Source of the DNA: Ravibacter sp964562455
GTDB lineage: Bacteria; Bacteroidota; Bacteroidia; Cytophagales; Spirosomataceae
Direction of reading: 5' to 3'
Assembly (NCBI GenBank): GCA_964562455.1
Contig: CAZLTN010000004.1
Span: 1-64,000 of the forward strand
DNA: 64,000 nucleotides
The notes under the pieces are model-generated. The model was given only the letters and a program-made list of their open reading frames with translations. It had not been told where the DNA came from and ran no database searches. The translations under genes were made by a program, and so were the position numbers. Below, piece after piece: positions 43,291 through 52,480 of this stretch (its first letter is position 1; every line of letters begins with the position of its first letter).

Positions 43291-44520
43291 ATGGTTAACT
43301 CTTTTAACTGCCCATTAAGTGGCTGGCCCTTATCTACACGCCGGGTAAGCCTGCTCGCATGCCTGCTTTTGTCGTTCGTAACTGTCGCTATAGCCCAACG
43401 TCCCAACACCGTCTCCAACCCTTCCTCTTCTCTTATGCTGGCGGGCGACTGGCTACCCCGTGATACACATCAGATAGACTATGACAAGCTTCCCCGCCTG
43501 CCCGGCTCTCACATGGTCGTCAGCGATGTCCGCCATAAAATGGGGGTCAACCAACACAATTACCTTGATTATTACGACGGCAGATACTGGATTATGTGGA
43601 GCGACGGTCCGGGGATAGAAGACCGTGTGGGGCAAAGAGTAAAATACGCTACCAGCCATGACGGTGTTCTATGGTCCGAGCCGGAATATCTTACTCCGCC
43701 GCCGCCCGGCGCAGAAAAAAGCTCTCTCTATGGGATACGTTCGGAAAAAGGATTCCGCTACATAGCACGGGGATTCTGGCAGCGCGACGGGGAATTTCTT
43801 GCCCTGGCATCACTGGACGAAGCAGCCGGTTTCTTCGGCCCCGGCCTGGCACTGAGAGCTTTCCGGTATGACAAGAAATGGAATAAGTGGGAAGATATCG
43901 GGGTGGTGCATGACAACGCGATCAATAATTTCTCGCCAAAAAAGATACCCTCCGGCGAATGGATGATGTCCAGGCGTAAGTTCGATTATACTACGTCGGG
44001 CGTAGAGTTCCTGATCGGGGGAGTAAAAAGCCTCGCCGACTGGAAATCATACCCGGTTCTTGGCTCAGCCCATGAGCTTACAGCAGAAGAGCCGTATTGG
44101 TGGGTGTTGCCGGATAACAACCTCGTAGCGCTTTTCCGCGACAACAAAGGAAGCGGGTACCTGTTCCGCTCTTTTTCATCGGACAACGGCCGTACCTGGA
44201 GCACACCCGTCAGAACCAATTTTCCCGACGCCCGCTCGAAATTCAGCGGTACACGCCTGAAAGACGGGCGCTATGTACTGGTATCGAACGCCAATCCGAA
44301 AAAACGCGACCCGCTGATACTTTCCCTCAGCGACGACGGGATAGTTTTCAATAAAATGTATTATCTGGTCGGGGGGAGGCATGTAGACTACCCGCATGTG
44401 ATGGAACACGACGGCCATCTTTTCGTGGCATTTGCCACGGGGAAACAGACGATAGAAGTTATCAAAATCCGTCTGTCGGACATCGATTCGCTGAAAATGA
44501 TTCCTCAAAACCAGAACTAA
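43291..44520 (+). CDS. Exo-alpha-sialidase/BNR-repeat family secreted protein
   Basis: 409 aa. Signal peptide VSLLACLLLSFVTVAIAQ (about residues 19-36). The body is a six-bladed-propeller-like fold with Asp-box motifs: SSDNGRTWSTPVR is an exact S-x-D-x-G-x-T-W box, and TSHDGVLWSEPEYL and LSDDGIVF are weaker ones. Full catalytic sialidases keep an Arg triad and a Tyr that I cannot confirm, so it may act on another glycan or only bind. No carbohydrate-binding or sorting domain is attached. Confidence 0.75.
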   Translation: MVNSFNCPLSGWPLSTRRVSLLACLLLSFVTVAIAQRPNTVSNPSSSLMLAGDWLPRDTHQIDYDKLPRLPGSHMVVSDVRHKMGVNQHNYLDYYDGRYWIMWSDGPGIEDRVGQRVKYATSHDGVLWSEPEYLTPPPPGAEKSSLYGIRSEKGFRYIARGFWQRDGEFLALASLDEAAGFFGPGLALRAFRYDKKWNKWEDIGVVHDNAINNFSPKKIPSGEWMMSRRKFDYTTSGVEFLIGGVKSLADWKSYPVLGSAHELTAEEPYWWVLPDNNLVALFRDNKGSGYLFRSFSSDNGRTWSTPVRTNFPDARSKFSGTRLKDGRYVLVSNANPKKRDPLILSLSDDGIVFNKMYYLVGGRHVDYPHVMEHDGHLFVAFATGKQTIEVIKIRLSDIDSLKMIPQNQN

Positions 44521-45008
44521 GCCCCCTACGAACCGTAAGTATTTTATCGGCCCCGGAACATAAAGCTGCACAGTTGCGGGAGCCAGGGAACTTTTTCAAT
44601 TCGTATAAGGCCGGGTTGCGCGAACCTGTTTCCGGAGCGGAGCTTAAACACCAGGCAGCTGTTTCTACAAAGTTCATAATTCTGATTCCCTTACAACCCA
44701 TATAACGCAGGGAGGCTTCAGAAGATCCTGAAGAACTGGGGCGGACCAGCTCCGGATGACGCCGTATAATCGTATAAGTCGGGACCAGATGAAGATCCGC
44801 TACTGAAGGAAGAGGCATGCGCCGCGTTATTTTCACGATAAGAGGCTGTCCTTTTCTGGTAGCCTCTGCCCTTTTAGCATCACATGATTTGGGTATTGTG
44901 TGGTCTTGTTTTCCTGGATAATTTTATTTGGGATTAATGGCCGGTAATTATCTGCAATAGGCGATTAATCACCGCCTATTTCTTTCCGCCTATAAATCCC
45001 ATTTCATA
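44521..45008. other. 488-bp gap with no recognised gene
   Basis: No supportable gene. There is one 7-bp stem (AGAGGCT 44841-44847 with AGCCTCT 44861-44867) that could be a weak terminator. The last 60 bases are the AT-rich leader of the surface-protein gene. Confidence 0.5.
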
Positions 45009-46634
45009 ATGAAAACGATCTTTATATCCCGAACAATTACTATACCGGGGCTACGATGGCTTCGCCGGTATTTCTTTATGACCACAGCGTTGTTTGTGGT
45101 TGTCATCAGGCCCGTACAGCAGGTAATGGCGCAGAGTACTATAACACTTTTCACTCAGACGGTAGATCCTGGGAACGTCCTGCAGGGAACCAACAACCAC
45201 CTGCTTTATATACTCAAACTCGATGTCGGCGCTGCCGCACCTGTTAGCATCAACTCCCTGACCATCAAAACCTCAGGAGATTATACTTCCGACGACATCA
45301 GCTCTTTCAGCCTGTTCCGCAATACCAACCCATCCCTCAGCGGAGCCAGCGGACTCACATCGGACGGCAGCATTACAGGTGCGGGGGAAACACTTACCTT
45401 CAACACCGGCAGCATAACCTACTCCGCAGGCACTACCTATTACCTGCTCATCACCGCAAATGTTAAGCCTGGCGCTACCGCAGGAAAGAACTTCAAAATC
45501 GATGGCTCCGCCAGCCAGGCGGCTTTCACTTTCGTCAATACTACTCCAGAAGTGACCAATAATCAATCCGACATTGCAGGACTACAGACCATATTCCGCC
45601 CGGAAGTCACTTTCTACACTCAGACGGTAGATCCAGGGAACGTCCTGCAGGGAACCAACAACCACCTGCTTTACATACTCAAACTCGATATCGGCGCTGC
45701 TGCACCTGTTAACATCAATTCCCTGACCATTAAAACCTCAGGAGATTATACATCCGACGACATCAGCTCTTTCGGCCTGTTCCGCAATACCAACCCGTCC
45801 TTCACCGGAGCCAGCGGACTCACATCGGACGGCAGCATTACAGGTGCGGGGGAAACACTTACCTTCAACACCGGCAGCATAACCTACTCCGCAGGCACTA
45901 CCTATTACCTGCTCATCACCGCAAATGTTAAGCCTGGCGCTACCGCAGGAAAGAACTTCAAAATCGATGGATCCGCCAGCCAGGCGGCTTTCTCTTTCGT
46001 GAATACTACCCCAGAAGTGACCGATAATCAATCCGACATTGCAGGACTACAGACGATTGGAAACCCGATGCCGGTGATCCTGCAAAGTTTCTCTGTACAA
46101 AAACAGGAGCACGCCCGGCTGCTCAAATGGGTAACCACTACCGAAGCACATAATGACTTTTTCGAGATACAGCGGAGCCGGAACGGTATTGCCTTTGAAA
46201 ACCTGGGACAGGTGCAGGGCATTGGAACTACTGCTGCTGCTCATACCTATACCTGGGCGGATCCTGCGGTGTTTCCAGGCGGGATAGTACTCTACTACCG
46301 GCTCAGGCAGGTGGACTATGACGGAACGTACACCTTCAACCCGGTAATTTCGTACCGGATTCAGTACGGAGAAAAACCTGAAGCCGTAGTATATCCCAAT
46401 CCATTCCAAAGTGCCTTGACTATGCGGTTCACACCGGGTGCTACCCTTACGATAGGATGGTATACTATTGACGGCAAGCAGATTACACCTACAGAGAAGG
46501 TTCTGATGCCCACCTCGGGAGAACTTGCTGTACCAGGTATCACCTTTCCGGCTACGGTCATTCCCGGAATATATCTTCTGAAGATTGGTACGCCGGAGGG
46601 TACTGTTGTCCGGCGTGTTATCAGAGGGGAATGA
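45009..46634 (+). CDS. T9SS-sorted secreted protein with two near-identical repeats
   Basis: 541 aa. A long signal region (FFMTTALFVVVIRPVQQVMAQ) is followed by two 155-residue repeats (about residues 48-195 and 203-350) that are almost identical in protein and DNA. Each holds NNHLLYILKLDVGAAAPV, DDISSF and GETLTFNTGSITYSAGTTYYLLITANV, resembling a BNR/immunoglobulin-like surface module. A fibronectin-like region follows (about 355-450), then a type A sorting domain (VVYPNPFQSALTMRF ... PGIYLLKIGT). T9SS exports it and attaches or releases it at the cell surface. It is convergent with another T9SS protein gene, 17 bp apart. Confidence 0.9.
   Translation: MKTIFISRTITIPGLRWLRRYFFMTTALFVVVIRPVQQVMAQSTITLFTQTVDPGNVLQGTNNHLLYILKLDVGAAAPVSINSLTIKTSGDYTSDDISSFSLFRNTNPSLSGASGLTSDGSITGAGETLTFNTGSITYSAGTTYYLLITANVKPGATAGKNFKIDGSASQAAFTFVNTTPEVTNNQSDIAGLQTIFRPEVTFYTQTVDPGNVLQGTNNHLLYILKLDIGAAAPVNINSLTIKTSGDYTSDDISSFGLFRNTNPSFTGASGLTSDGSITGAGETLTFNTGSITYSAGTTYYLLITANVKPGATAGKNFKIDGSASQAAFSFVNTTPEVTDNQSDIAGLQTIGNPMPVILQSFSVQKQEHARLLKWVTTTEAHNDFFEIQRSRNGIAFENLGQVQGIGTTAAAHTYTWADPAVFPGGIVLYYRLRQVDYDGTYTFNPVISYRIQYGEKPEAVVYPNPFQSALTMRFTPGATLTIGWYTIDGKQITPTEKVLMPTSGELAVPGITFPATVIPGIYLLKIGTPEGTVVRRVIRGE
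45152..46054. repeat. Two 438-bp direct repeats inside the T9SS gene
   Basis: 45152-45589 and 45617-46054 are nearly identical, offset by 465 bp (155 codons). Recombination between them would add or remove one module in frame. Confidence 0.92.
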
Positions 46635-46651
46635 TTCAAAACGAAAAATAT

Positions 46652-48898
46652 TTACCTGGCAATCGCTAAACTGTGTGTCACCACTGACCCACCGTGAAGG
46701 CTTAGCCTCACCCGGTAAAGGCCCGGAACCAGCCGGGATACGTCCAGTCCGGCATTCAGGTCTCCTGCTATCGACTGTACCGTGCGGCCCAGCAGGTCGA
46801 TTACCTCTACCTGCTGTACCTTGCCGCCGGCTTTAATAAATACCCGGTCCGAGACCGGATTGGGATAGAGGATCGATACTGTTTCTCCGGAAAGTACGAG
46901 GCTTTCAATCTTACTGTAGATGTAGCTGCCGTCCGGATCCGCCATTTTCAGGCGGTAATAATTGATCCCGGTAAAAGGATTGGTGTGGATATATGTGTAA
47001 TTGGATACGATGTTACGCTCTTTTTTCGCGGGTACTACGCCGACCATATTCCAAATGCGCGCATCAGTGCTGTGCTCTATTTCAAAACGCTCGCTGTTCA
47101 CCTCGTCGGTGGTAGTCCAGTGAAGAATGGCCGTTGTCTCTTCTCCGAAAACCGAAAAAGCGGCCAGTACAACAGGAAGCGGATTGATGTCTTCTGTGCT
47201 TGCGATGGTAAATGGGCTGAATGCAGGCACTGCACCGGCTGTGCTCACGGTACCGACAGTGTTGTTTCCCGACCTGTCGCCGTTGCCCAGATCGTTCCAA
47301 AGCCCGCCGCTCCAATGGGCTACCGCCAGTTTGAGCGGATCTGTAATATAACCGGAAGGGAAATTATAGCCCAGGGTAATGGTGACATTCCCGGTAGTCG
47401 GCGCTACCGGCTGAATCTCCCAATAACCTTCACCATATACCTTGGTCAGGGTACCGGCTTTTATACCGGGATCGTAGCCGTCGTCGCCGGGGTTACGGGC
47501 AAAGAATTCGGCGCTGAAGCGGTCGGTCGGGCCGGATGGCGCGCTGATTCCCGCGGTGAAAAGTTTCTCCCCCGACCCGACAGGAAAGGTAAACCCTGTA
47601 TTACCGATCTTATGCACCGGCCCGATTACGTGGCTTTCATCACCGGCCCCTGTATGACCCGTCCCCGCCTGGAAGATGAGCGGGCTCGTTTCGGAAGCCT
47701 CTATATAACCGCTGACAAAACTGACCGTATTGCTGGTACGCAGGGGCTGGATCAACACAAGTTTTGCGCCTCCCGTTTTTTCGAGCACGAAGCCTGGCAA
47801 AACGGGCTCTGCCACCCCAGTCTGGGTAAACGTTCCGTCCATCGCCCCATTGAAGCGAATGCGGCCGGGCGCGTTTACAACTATGCCTGCTGTGCTCGCA
47901 AAGGTGAGATTGACAGCATAAGACGATACAAAAGAGTGCCCTATTACGATATTACCAGCCCCATTCCTGGAATAGGTAACATTCCCATTGAACTGGTTCG
48001 GACCATTCCAGCTTTCATTGAGCGGACCTGATCCGCGGCTGGTAAATGTAGCAACGCCGTTGAATTCATTCGATGACAGGAATAGCGTAGCATTATTGAG
48101 CGGATCGTCCTCATACCCGAAGGTGTCAAAGATCAGCTTGTTGTTATTGATATTACTATCACCGAACTTCTTTCCGCTCACCGTAAAGCTCGCGACCGTC
48201 AGCGTGTCGTTCTGTATATTAAGTGCACCGGGATTAACAATGGATACCACCCCGCCGGTCGTATAATTGGCCAGTCTAAACAGGGTAAAAGTGGGGTTCC
48301 CGGTGGTTTCGACATCGATACCGACCTTCCCTTCGACCACATTTTTGCCGCCTGAGGTCGCCCCGATTTGTGTCACCCCACCGACATGGTTTTTATAGAA
48401 GAAATCGCCGGTGACGATTACCGATCCCTCACTCCCACTGGTAAACACATTGGTAGTCCCCGTTGCCGTCCGTTCTACGGTAAGGTTGCCGTTAAAGGTC
48501 GACTTACTCCACCCGGATATGGTAACAGTACCGCCAATTGCAGTAAATACCGTATTCCCGTTATAGGTATTCGGCCCGGCCCAGCCTTCGTTAAGTCCTG
48601 CAGTCCCCTTTTGAGTAAACGTCGCAGCGCCGTTGAATTCATTCGATGACACGTAGAGCACAGCGTTATTAAGCGGATCGTCCTCATACTGAAAAGTATT
48701 GAATGTCAGTTTGTTATTAATAATATTACTATCACTGAACTTCTTCCCGCTCACCGTAAAGCTGGCGACTGTAAGTGTATCGTTGAAAAGACTAAACGTG
48801 CCCGGATTTTTAATGGAGATCACTCCTCCTGAAGTCGTATTTGCCAGCCTTTGCAATGTAAAAGCGAAGTTACCGGTGGTTTCCACATCGATATTCAC
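46652..48898 (-). CDS. T9SS-sorted surface protein, 3' part of a frameshifted gene
   Basis: 748 aa from its first ATG, but the open frame runs back to the C tract at 48929-48935 and continues the protein begun at 49595. It holds two repeats of about 190 residues (each with VETTGN, NDTLTVASFTVSGKKF, YEDDPLNNA, SSNEFNG and a GPN-x-x-NGN stretch), an Ig-like region and a type A sorting domain (ILYPNPVSDRVFIKAGGK ... LVPGLYRVRLSLHGG). As it stands, it lacks a signal peptide and could not be exported. With one base removed from the tract, the two parts join into one protein of about 980 residues. Confidence 0.88.
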   Translation of the reverse strand: MNIDVETTGNFAFTLQRLANTTSGGVISIKNPGTFSLFNDTLTVASFTVSGKKFSDSNIINNKLTFNTFQYEDDPLNNAVLYVSSNEFNGAATFTQKGTAGLNEGWAGPNTYNGNTVFTAIGGTVTISGWSKSTFNGNLTVERTATGTTNVFTSGSEGSVIVTGDFFYKNHVGGVTQIGATSGGKNVVEGKVGIDVETTGNPTFTLFRLANYTTGGVVSIVNPGALNIQNDTLTVASFTVSGKKFGDSNINNNKLIFDTFGYEDDPLNNATLFLSSNEFNGVATFTSRGSGPLNESWNGPNQFNGNVTYSRNGAGNIVIGHSFVSSYAVNLTFASTAGIVVNAPGRIRFNGAMDGTFTQTGVAEPVLPGFVLEKTGGAKLVLIQPLRTSNTVSFVSGYIEASETSPLIFQAGTGHTGAGDESHVIGPVHKIGNTGFTFPVGSGEKLFTAGISAPSGPTDRFSAEFFARNPGDDGYDPGIKAGTLTKVYGEGYWEIQPVAPTTGNVTITLGYNFPSGYITDPLKLAVAHWSGGLWNDLGNGDRSGNNTVGTVSTAGAVPAFSPFTIASTEDINPLPVVLAAFSVFGEETTAILHWTTTDEVNSERFEIEHSTDARIWNMVGVVPAKKERNIVSNYTYIHTNPFTGINYYRLKMADPDGSYIYSKIESLVLSGETVSILYPNPVSDRVFIKAGGKVQQVEVIDLLGRTVQSIAGDLNAGLDVSRLVPGLYRVRLSLHGGSVVTHSLAIAR

Positions 48899-49595
48899 TT
48901 TCCCTGCAATGACTGTTTTCCCCGATAGCCCCCCCTCCTATCGTCGTAGCGCCGTCAATTTTATTGATATAGGTAAAGTCCCCGGTAACCCCGGTAGAAG
49001 CGACGGCACCGCTGGTAAACACGTTGGCCGTTCCGCTAGCGGCAGTGGCGGGTCGTTCGATCGTCAGGTTGCCGTTTACTACCGAACGATATCCGGTCGA
49101 AAAGTTAAGCGCACCGGACCCTGCCATGGTAATCTTCACATTTCCATTGTAGGTATTCGGACCGGTATCGTCCGCCTCATTCACCGTCGCATTGCTTGTG
49201 GCTGTAAAATCCAGCCCGTTTGCAAAAACCGAATTGCGAAGGTAGGACGCGCCTCCCTTACTTTCAATAACGGCAGGCCCGGTTTCGCTACTGTAAACTG
49301 TCGCCCCGGTCAGGTTAACAGCGCCCTTGGAGGTTAATTTATGCCCTTTTACATCGATCTGGCTACCCGGGTTCATAGTAAAACTATTGACTTCCACGGG
49401 CTCGGAAAGTTTTGGCCAGGCGGCTGCACCGGAAGAAATGATCACGCTATTCACAGATTCCGGAATCCCATTGGGACTCCAGTTTTCATCCAGTCCCCAC
49501 TCGTCGGTGGTACCGATCCAGGTTTTGTTCTGAGCGTACAAAGTCCCGCAGGCAGGTAAGATCAGAGCTAACAGGTAAAGGAAACGTATTATCAT
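48870..49595 (-). CDS. T9SS surface protein, 5' part, truncated by frameshift at a C7 tract
   Basis: 241 aa as read. Signal peptide MIIRFLYLLALILPACGTLYAQ, then a surface domain (TWIGTTDEWGLDENWSPNGIPESVNSVIISSG) and the first copy of the GPNTYNGNV / GDFTYINKIDGATTIGG repeat. After GATTIGGG the frame goes out: the last about 18 residues are frameshift tail. Using 6 rather than 7 C at 48929-48935 gives the expected continuation LSGKTVIAGKVNIDVETTG and runs straight into the sorting-domain half at 46652. Thus one gene is split in two. Confidence 0.85.
   Translation of the reverse strand: MIIRFLYLLALILPACGTLYAQNKTWIGTTDEWGLDENWSPNGIPESVNSVIISSGAAAWPKLSEPVEVNSFTMNPGSQIDVKGHKLTSKGAVNLTGATVYSSETGPAVIESKGGASYLRNSVFANGLDFTATSNATVNEADDTGPNTYNGNVKITMAGSGALNFSTGYRSVVNGNLTIERPATAASGTANVFTSGAVASTGVTGDFTYINKIDGATTIGGGAIGENSHCRESEYRCGNHR
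48929..48935. other. C7 homopolymer at the T9SS gene frameshift
   Basis: Seven consecutive C on the + strand (G on the coding strand). Six would restore the reading frame of the 46652-49595 gene. Confidence 0.85.
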
Positions 49596-49783
49596 AGTAA
49601 ACAGCGGTTTAGAGGCATAGAATATTCAGCGATGAGAAAAAAAATCTCTTCACAAATCTCCTCAACCTGAACATGCGGGGAAATACTTAATTTGTAGTAC
49701 TCGCCACCACTATACGTTAACCGGTCGGATATCCTGTTTTAAAAAGCAAGAAAAAATTTCGGTAACTTTGGGAAACCCTGAAA

Positions 49784-51745
49784 ATGAGATACCTGTCATT
49801 CATTTTGCTCTGGCTCCCCCTTTCTTCCTTTTCGCAAACCGGAAAGATAGACAGCATTTTAACCACTGTCAGGTATGCCGCAAACGAAAATGACAGGCTC
49901 GAACGCATCCTTGCGCTTTGTGACGAGTACAAGAGCATTAGCCGGGACACACTTGACAAATATGCCTACCTGGCAAGGGACGTGGCCGGCAAGATAGGGA
50001 ACAACAGGCAGCAGGCGGGCGCCGCTCTCGCCATGTCCTATATGTACTGGCGATGGGGGTGGATCGACAGTTCGCTGGTAGCAATCGACAACGGGCTTCA
50101 ATTGATATCGGCGTCGGAAACTAACGAACGGGAACTGTATCTCAGGCTGAAACGCCAGAAGGCAATGTGCCTGGGCGGGGCAGACCGACTCCAGGATGCC
50201 CTTAAAGTACTTTACGAGTTGGTAGAAGAGGCAGAAAATTACAATGATACCACTGCGCTAAGCGCTAACCTGAACACGTTGGGTTCTATAGCTCTCGCAA
50301 GAGAAAAACCTTCAGAAGCTGTCGGATGGCTGTCGAAGGCATCGAATTCGATATCGGGCCACTCCAAATACGACCTGGTAAGATCTGCCATATACCTTAA
50401 TTTCGCAGATGCCTACAAACAGTTGAACAAGCGGGATTCTGCCGAATACTATATTAACGAAGGGCTGCGTCTTTGCAATGCTATCCAAAACCTCGATAAC
50501 CTTGCGATAGGGCTCCAGCGCAGGGCCAGTATTATGATGCATTTCGGGAAGCTGAAAGAGGCTGAAGCTTCTCTCCTGCAGATGCTGGAAACCCGCGAAA
50601 AAATGGGGGATCCTGCCATGTGGGTAAGCGACAACCTGAGCCTGGCAAACTTTTATATCGAAACCGGCCAGGCCGACAAAGCCATTGCCTTCTGTAAAGA
50701 TCTTCTGGGAGATCACAAAAACCTGAATATCAGCGGTCCGGCAGGCCAGGTCATTTCCAGCAATATCAAGATCCGTCTCTCCTACTATGAAATCCTTGCC
50801 AAATGTTACAAAATTAAAGGGGAGCAAAACTCCTACCTTGAGTTTCTCGAGAAAATAATAGCAGCCAAAGACTCTTTCTATGAAGCCAACTCTGCGGAGG
50901 CGATAGCCGGCCTTCAAACCCGCTATGACGTACAGAAAAAAGAAAACACGATCATTCAGCAGCAATATGAGCTTCTGAAAAAGGACTACTTCCTTTACGG
51001 GTCGCTGGCACTTCTCGGCCTTGCTTCCCTGGCGGGGTGGTTCATTTTTACGGGATTCAGGAAACGCCAGCAACTGAAAACCGCCCTTATCCTGCAGCAG
51101 GAAAAGGAATCGGCAGCCAGGGCAATTGCACAGGCGGAAGAATCTGAACGCAGGCGTATAGCCGCCGATTTACATGATAACCTCGGGGCATATGCTGCTT
51201 CCATTGTTTCCAACCTGGAATTTATAGACAAGGATTCCGCAACTGATGAGAGCAAAAGTGCGCTCGGAGAACTCAGGCACAACTCGATGGCTATCGTTTC
51301 ACAGCTCAGCGATACCATCTGGATCCTCAACAAAAAATCGCTGTCGCTTACCGCCCTCAGCGACCGGATGAAGGTCTTTTTCCATCGCCTGGAGCGGAGC
51401 TTCCCGCATATCGCTTTCACAGTAAATGAAACCATTACGGAAGACGTCGTCATACCGCCATTCCAGGCGTTTCACCTCTACCAGATTATCAGGGAAGCAA
51501 GCATCAACGCTGCCAGGCACAGTCGTTGCACCTCGCTTACCGTTCAGATAGAGGGTTCCGGCAACTGGAGAGTTTGCATAGAAGACAACGGGACGGGTAT
51601 GATCTCCGGCGAAAATAACAGTGGGTACGGAGGGAACGGGATTGCCAATATGAAATCCAGAGCTGCAGAAGCAGGATGGTCCATCAAATGGCATTCAAAA
51701 GCAGGTGAAGGTACCAGAGTAGAGCTAAGGGCTACTTCAAATTGA
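49784..51745 (+). CDS. TPR-containing sensor histidine kinase (HisKA_3, NarX/LytS-like)
   Basis: 653 aa. A signal peptide (LSFILLWLPLSSFSQ) is followed by tetratricopeptide repeats over about residues 30-385 outside the membrane, one membrane segment (FLYGSLALLGLASLAGWFIFTGF, about 404-426), and a HisKA_3 core with His464 in RRIAADLHDNLGAYAASIVSN. A HATPase domain follows (IIREASINAARHS, DNGTGM, GYGGNGIANMKSRAAEAG). It pairs with the LuxR-type regulator 60 bp downstream. Such TPR kinases sense envelope or protein-level cues in Bacteroidota. Confidence 0.93.
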   Translation: MRYLSFILLWLPLSSFSQTGKIDSILTTVRYAANENDRLERILALCDEYKSISRDTLDKYAYLARDVAGKIGNNRQQAGAALAMSYMYWRWGWIDSSLVAIDNGLQLISASETNERELYLRLKRQKAMCLGGADRLQDALKVLYELVEEAENYNDTTALSANLNTLGSIALAREKPSEAVGWLSKASNSISGHSKYDLVRSAIYLNFADAYKQLNKRDSAEYYINEGLRLCNAIQNLDNLAIGLQRRASIMMHFGKLKEAEASLLQMLETREKMGDPAMWVSDNLSLANFYIETGQADKAIAFCKDLLGDHKNLNISGPAGQVISSNIKIRLSYYEILAKCYKIKGEQNSYLEFLEKIIAAKDSFYEANSAEAIAGLQTRYDVQKKENTIIQQQYELLKKDYFLYGSLALLGLASLAGWFIFTGFRKRQQLKTALILQQEKESAARAIAQAEESERRRIAADLHDNLGAYAASIVSNLEFIDKDSATDESKSALGELRHNSMAIVSQLSDTIWILNKKSLSLTALSDRMKVFFHRLERSFPHIAFTVNETITEDVVIPPFQAFHLYQIIREASINAARHSRCTSLTVQIEGSGNWRVCIEDNGTGMISGENNSGYGGNGIANMKSRAAEAGWSIKWHSKAGEGTRVELRATSN

Positions 51746-51805
51746 GTATGTGAATCCGATTTCAGTCCGCCTAACTTTGAATTTATATCAACGATCCCGG
51801 CACCT

Positions 51806-52480
51806 ATGTCATACACTGTTGCATTTGTCGACGACAAGCGAATTAACCGCAATGATTTCGAGCGGAAAATCCATATGGTAGAAGGCCTGAGCCTCGTATT
51901 CTCTGTAGGAAGCGGCCATGAATGTATGGAAATACTGGAAGGTCTGCCCCCGGAAAAACTGCCGCAGGTCGTTTTCATGGATCTTGAAATGCCCGGAATG
52001 GATGGAATAGAAACCATCAGGCTGGCTAAAACGCTTAATCCCGAAATATTTTTCCTGGCGCTTACCGTTTTCGACGACGACGACAGGATCTTCGAAGCCA
52101 TCACTGCCGGAGCATCGGGTTACCTACTGAAACACGAACCCGCCCAGGTCCTGAAAGACGCAGTGATCAATGTGCTGGAATACGGGGGAGCACCTATGAG
52201 TCCTTCCATAGCCCGGAAAACGCTGCAGCTCCTGAGCAAGGCAACACCGCCTGAAGCGGAAGCCAATTCAACGGTTATCCCCGGGCATATTACAGACAGG
52301 GAAAAGGAAATTTTGGGCCATCTGGTCAAAGGATGGGATGCAAAAAAAATAGCTTCACACCTGGATGTCAGCATCTTAACCGTAAGAACCCATATCGCGA
52401 GAATATATCAGAAGCTACATATCAACTCGAGAGCACAGGCAATAAGCCTTGCCTACCGCAACAAATGGTTTGACCGTTAA
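51806..52480 (+). CDS. Response regulator with LuxR/NarL-type DNA-binding domain
   Basis: 224 aa. Receiver with Asp9/Asp10 pocket, acceptor Asp59 (VVFMDLEMPGMDG) and Lys in YLLKHEPAQ. The C-terminal LuxR/NarL helix-turn-helix is ITDREKEILGHLVKGWDAKKIASHLDVSILTVRTHIARIYQKLHINSRAQAISLAY. It is the cognate partner of the TPR kinase. Its last 4 bases overlap the stop of the convergent glycosyltransferase gene. Regulated genes are unknown; the adjoining T9SS surface proteins are candidates. Confidence 0.93.
   Translation: MSYTVAFVDDKRINRNDFERKIHMVEGLSLVFSVGSGHECMEILEGLPPEKLPQVVFMDLEMPGMDGIETIRLAKTLNPEIFFLALTVFDDDDRIFEAITAGASGYLLKHEPAQVLKDAVINVLEYGGAPMSPSIARKTLQLLSKATPPEAEANSTVIPGHITDREKEILGHLVKGWDAKKIASHLDVSILTVRTHIARIYQKLHINSRAQAISLAYRNKWFDR

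Noticed and set aside
44462..44836. 124-codon minus-strand frame after the sialidase-like gene
   Set aside because: Overlaps the 3' end of a well-supported gene, has no recognisable domain and no promoter or leader evidence.
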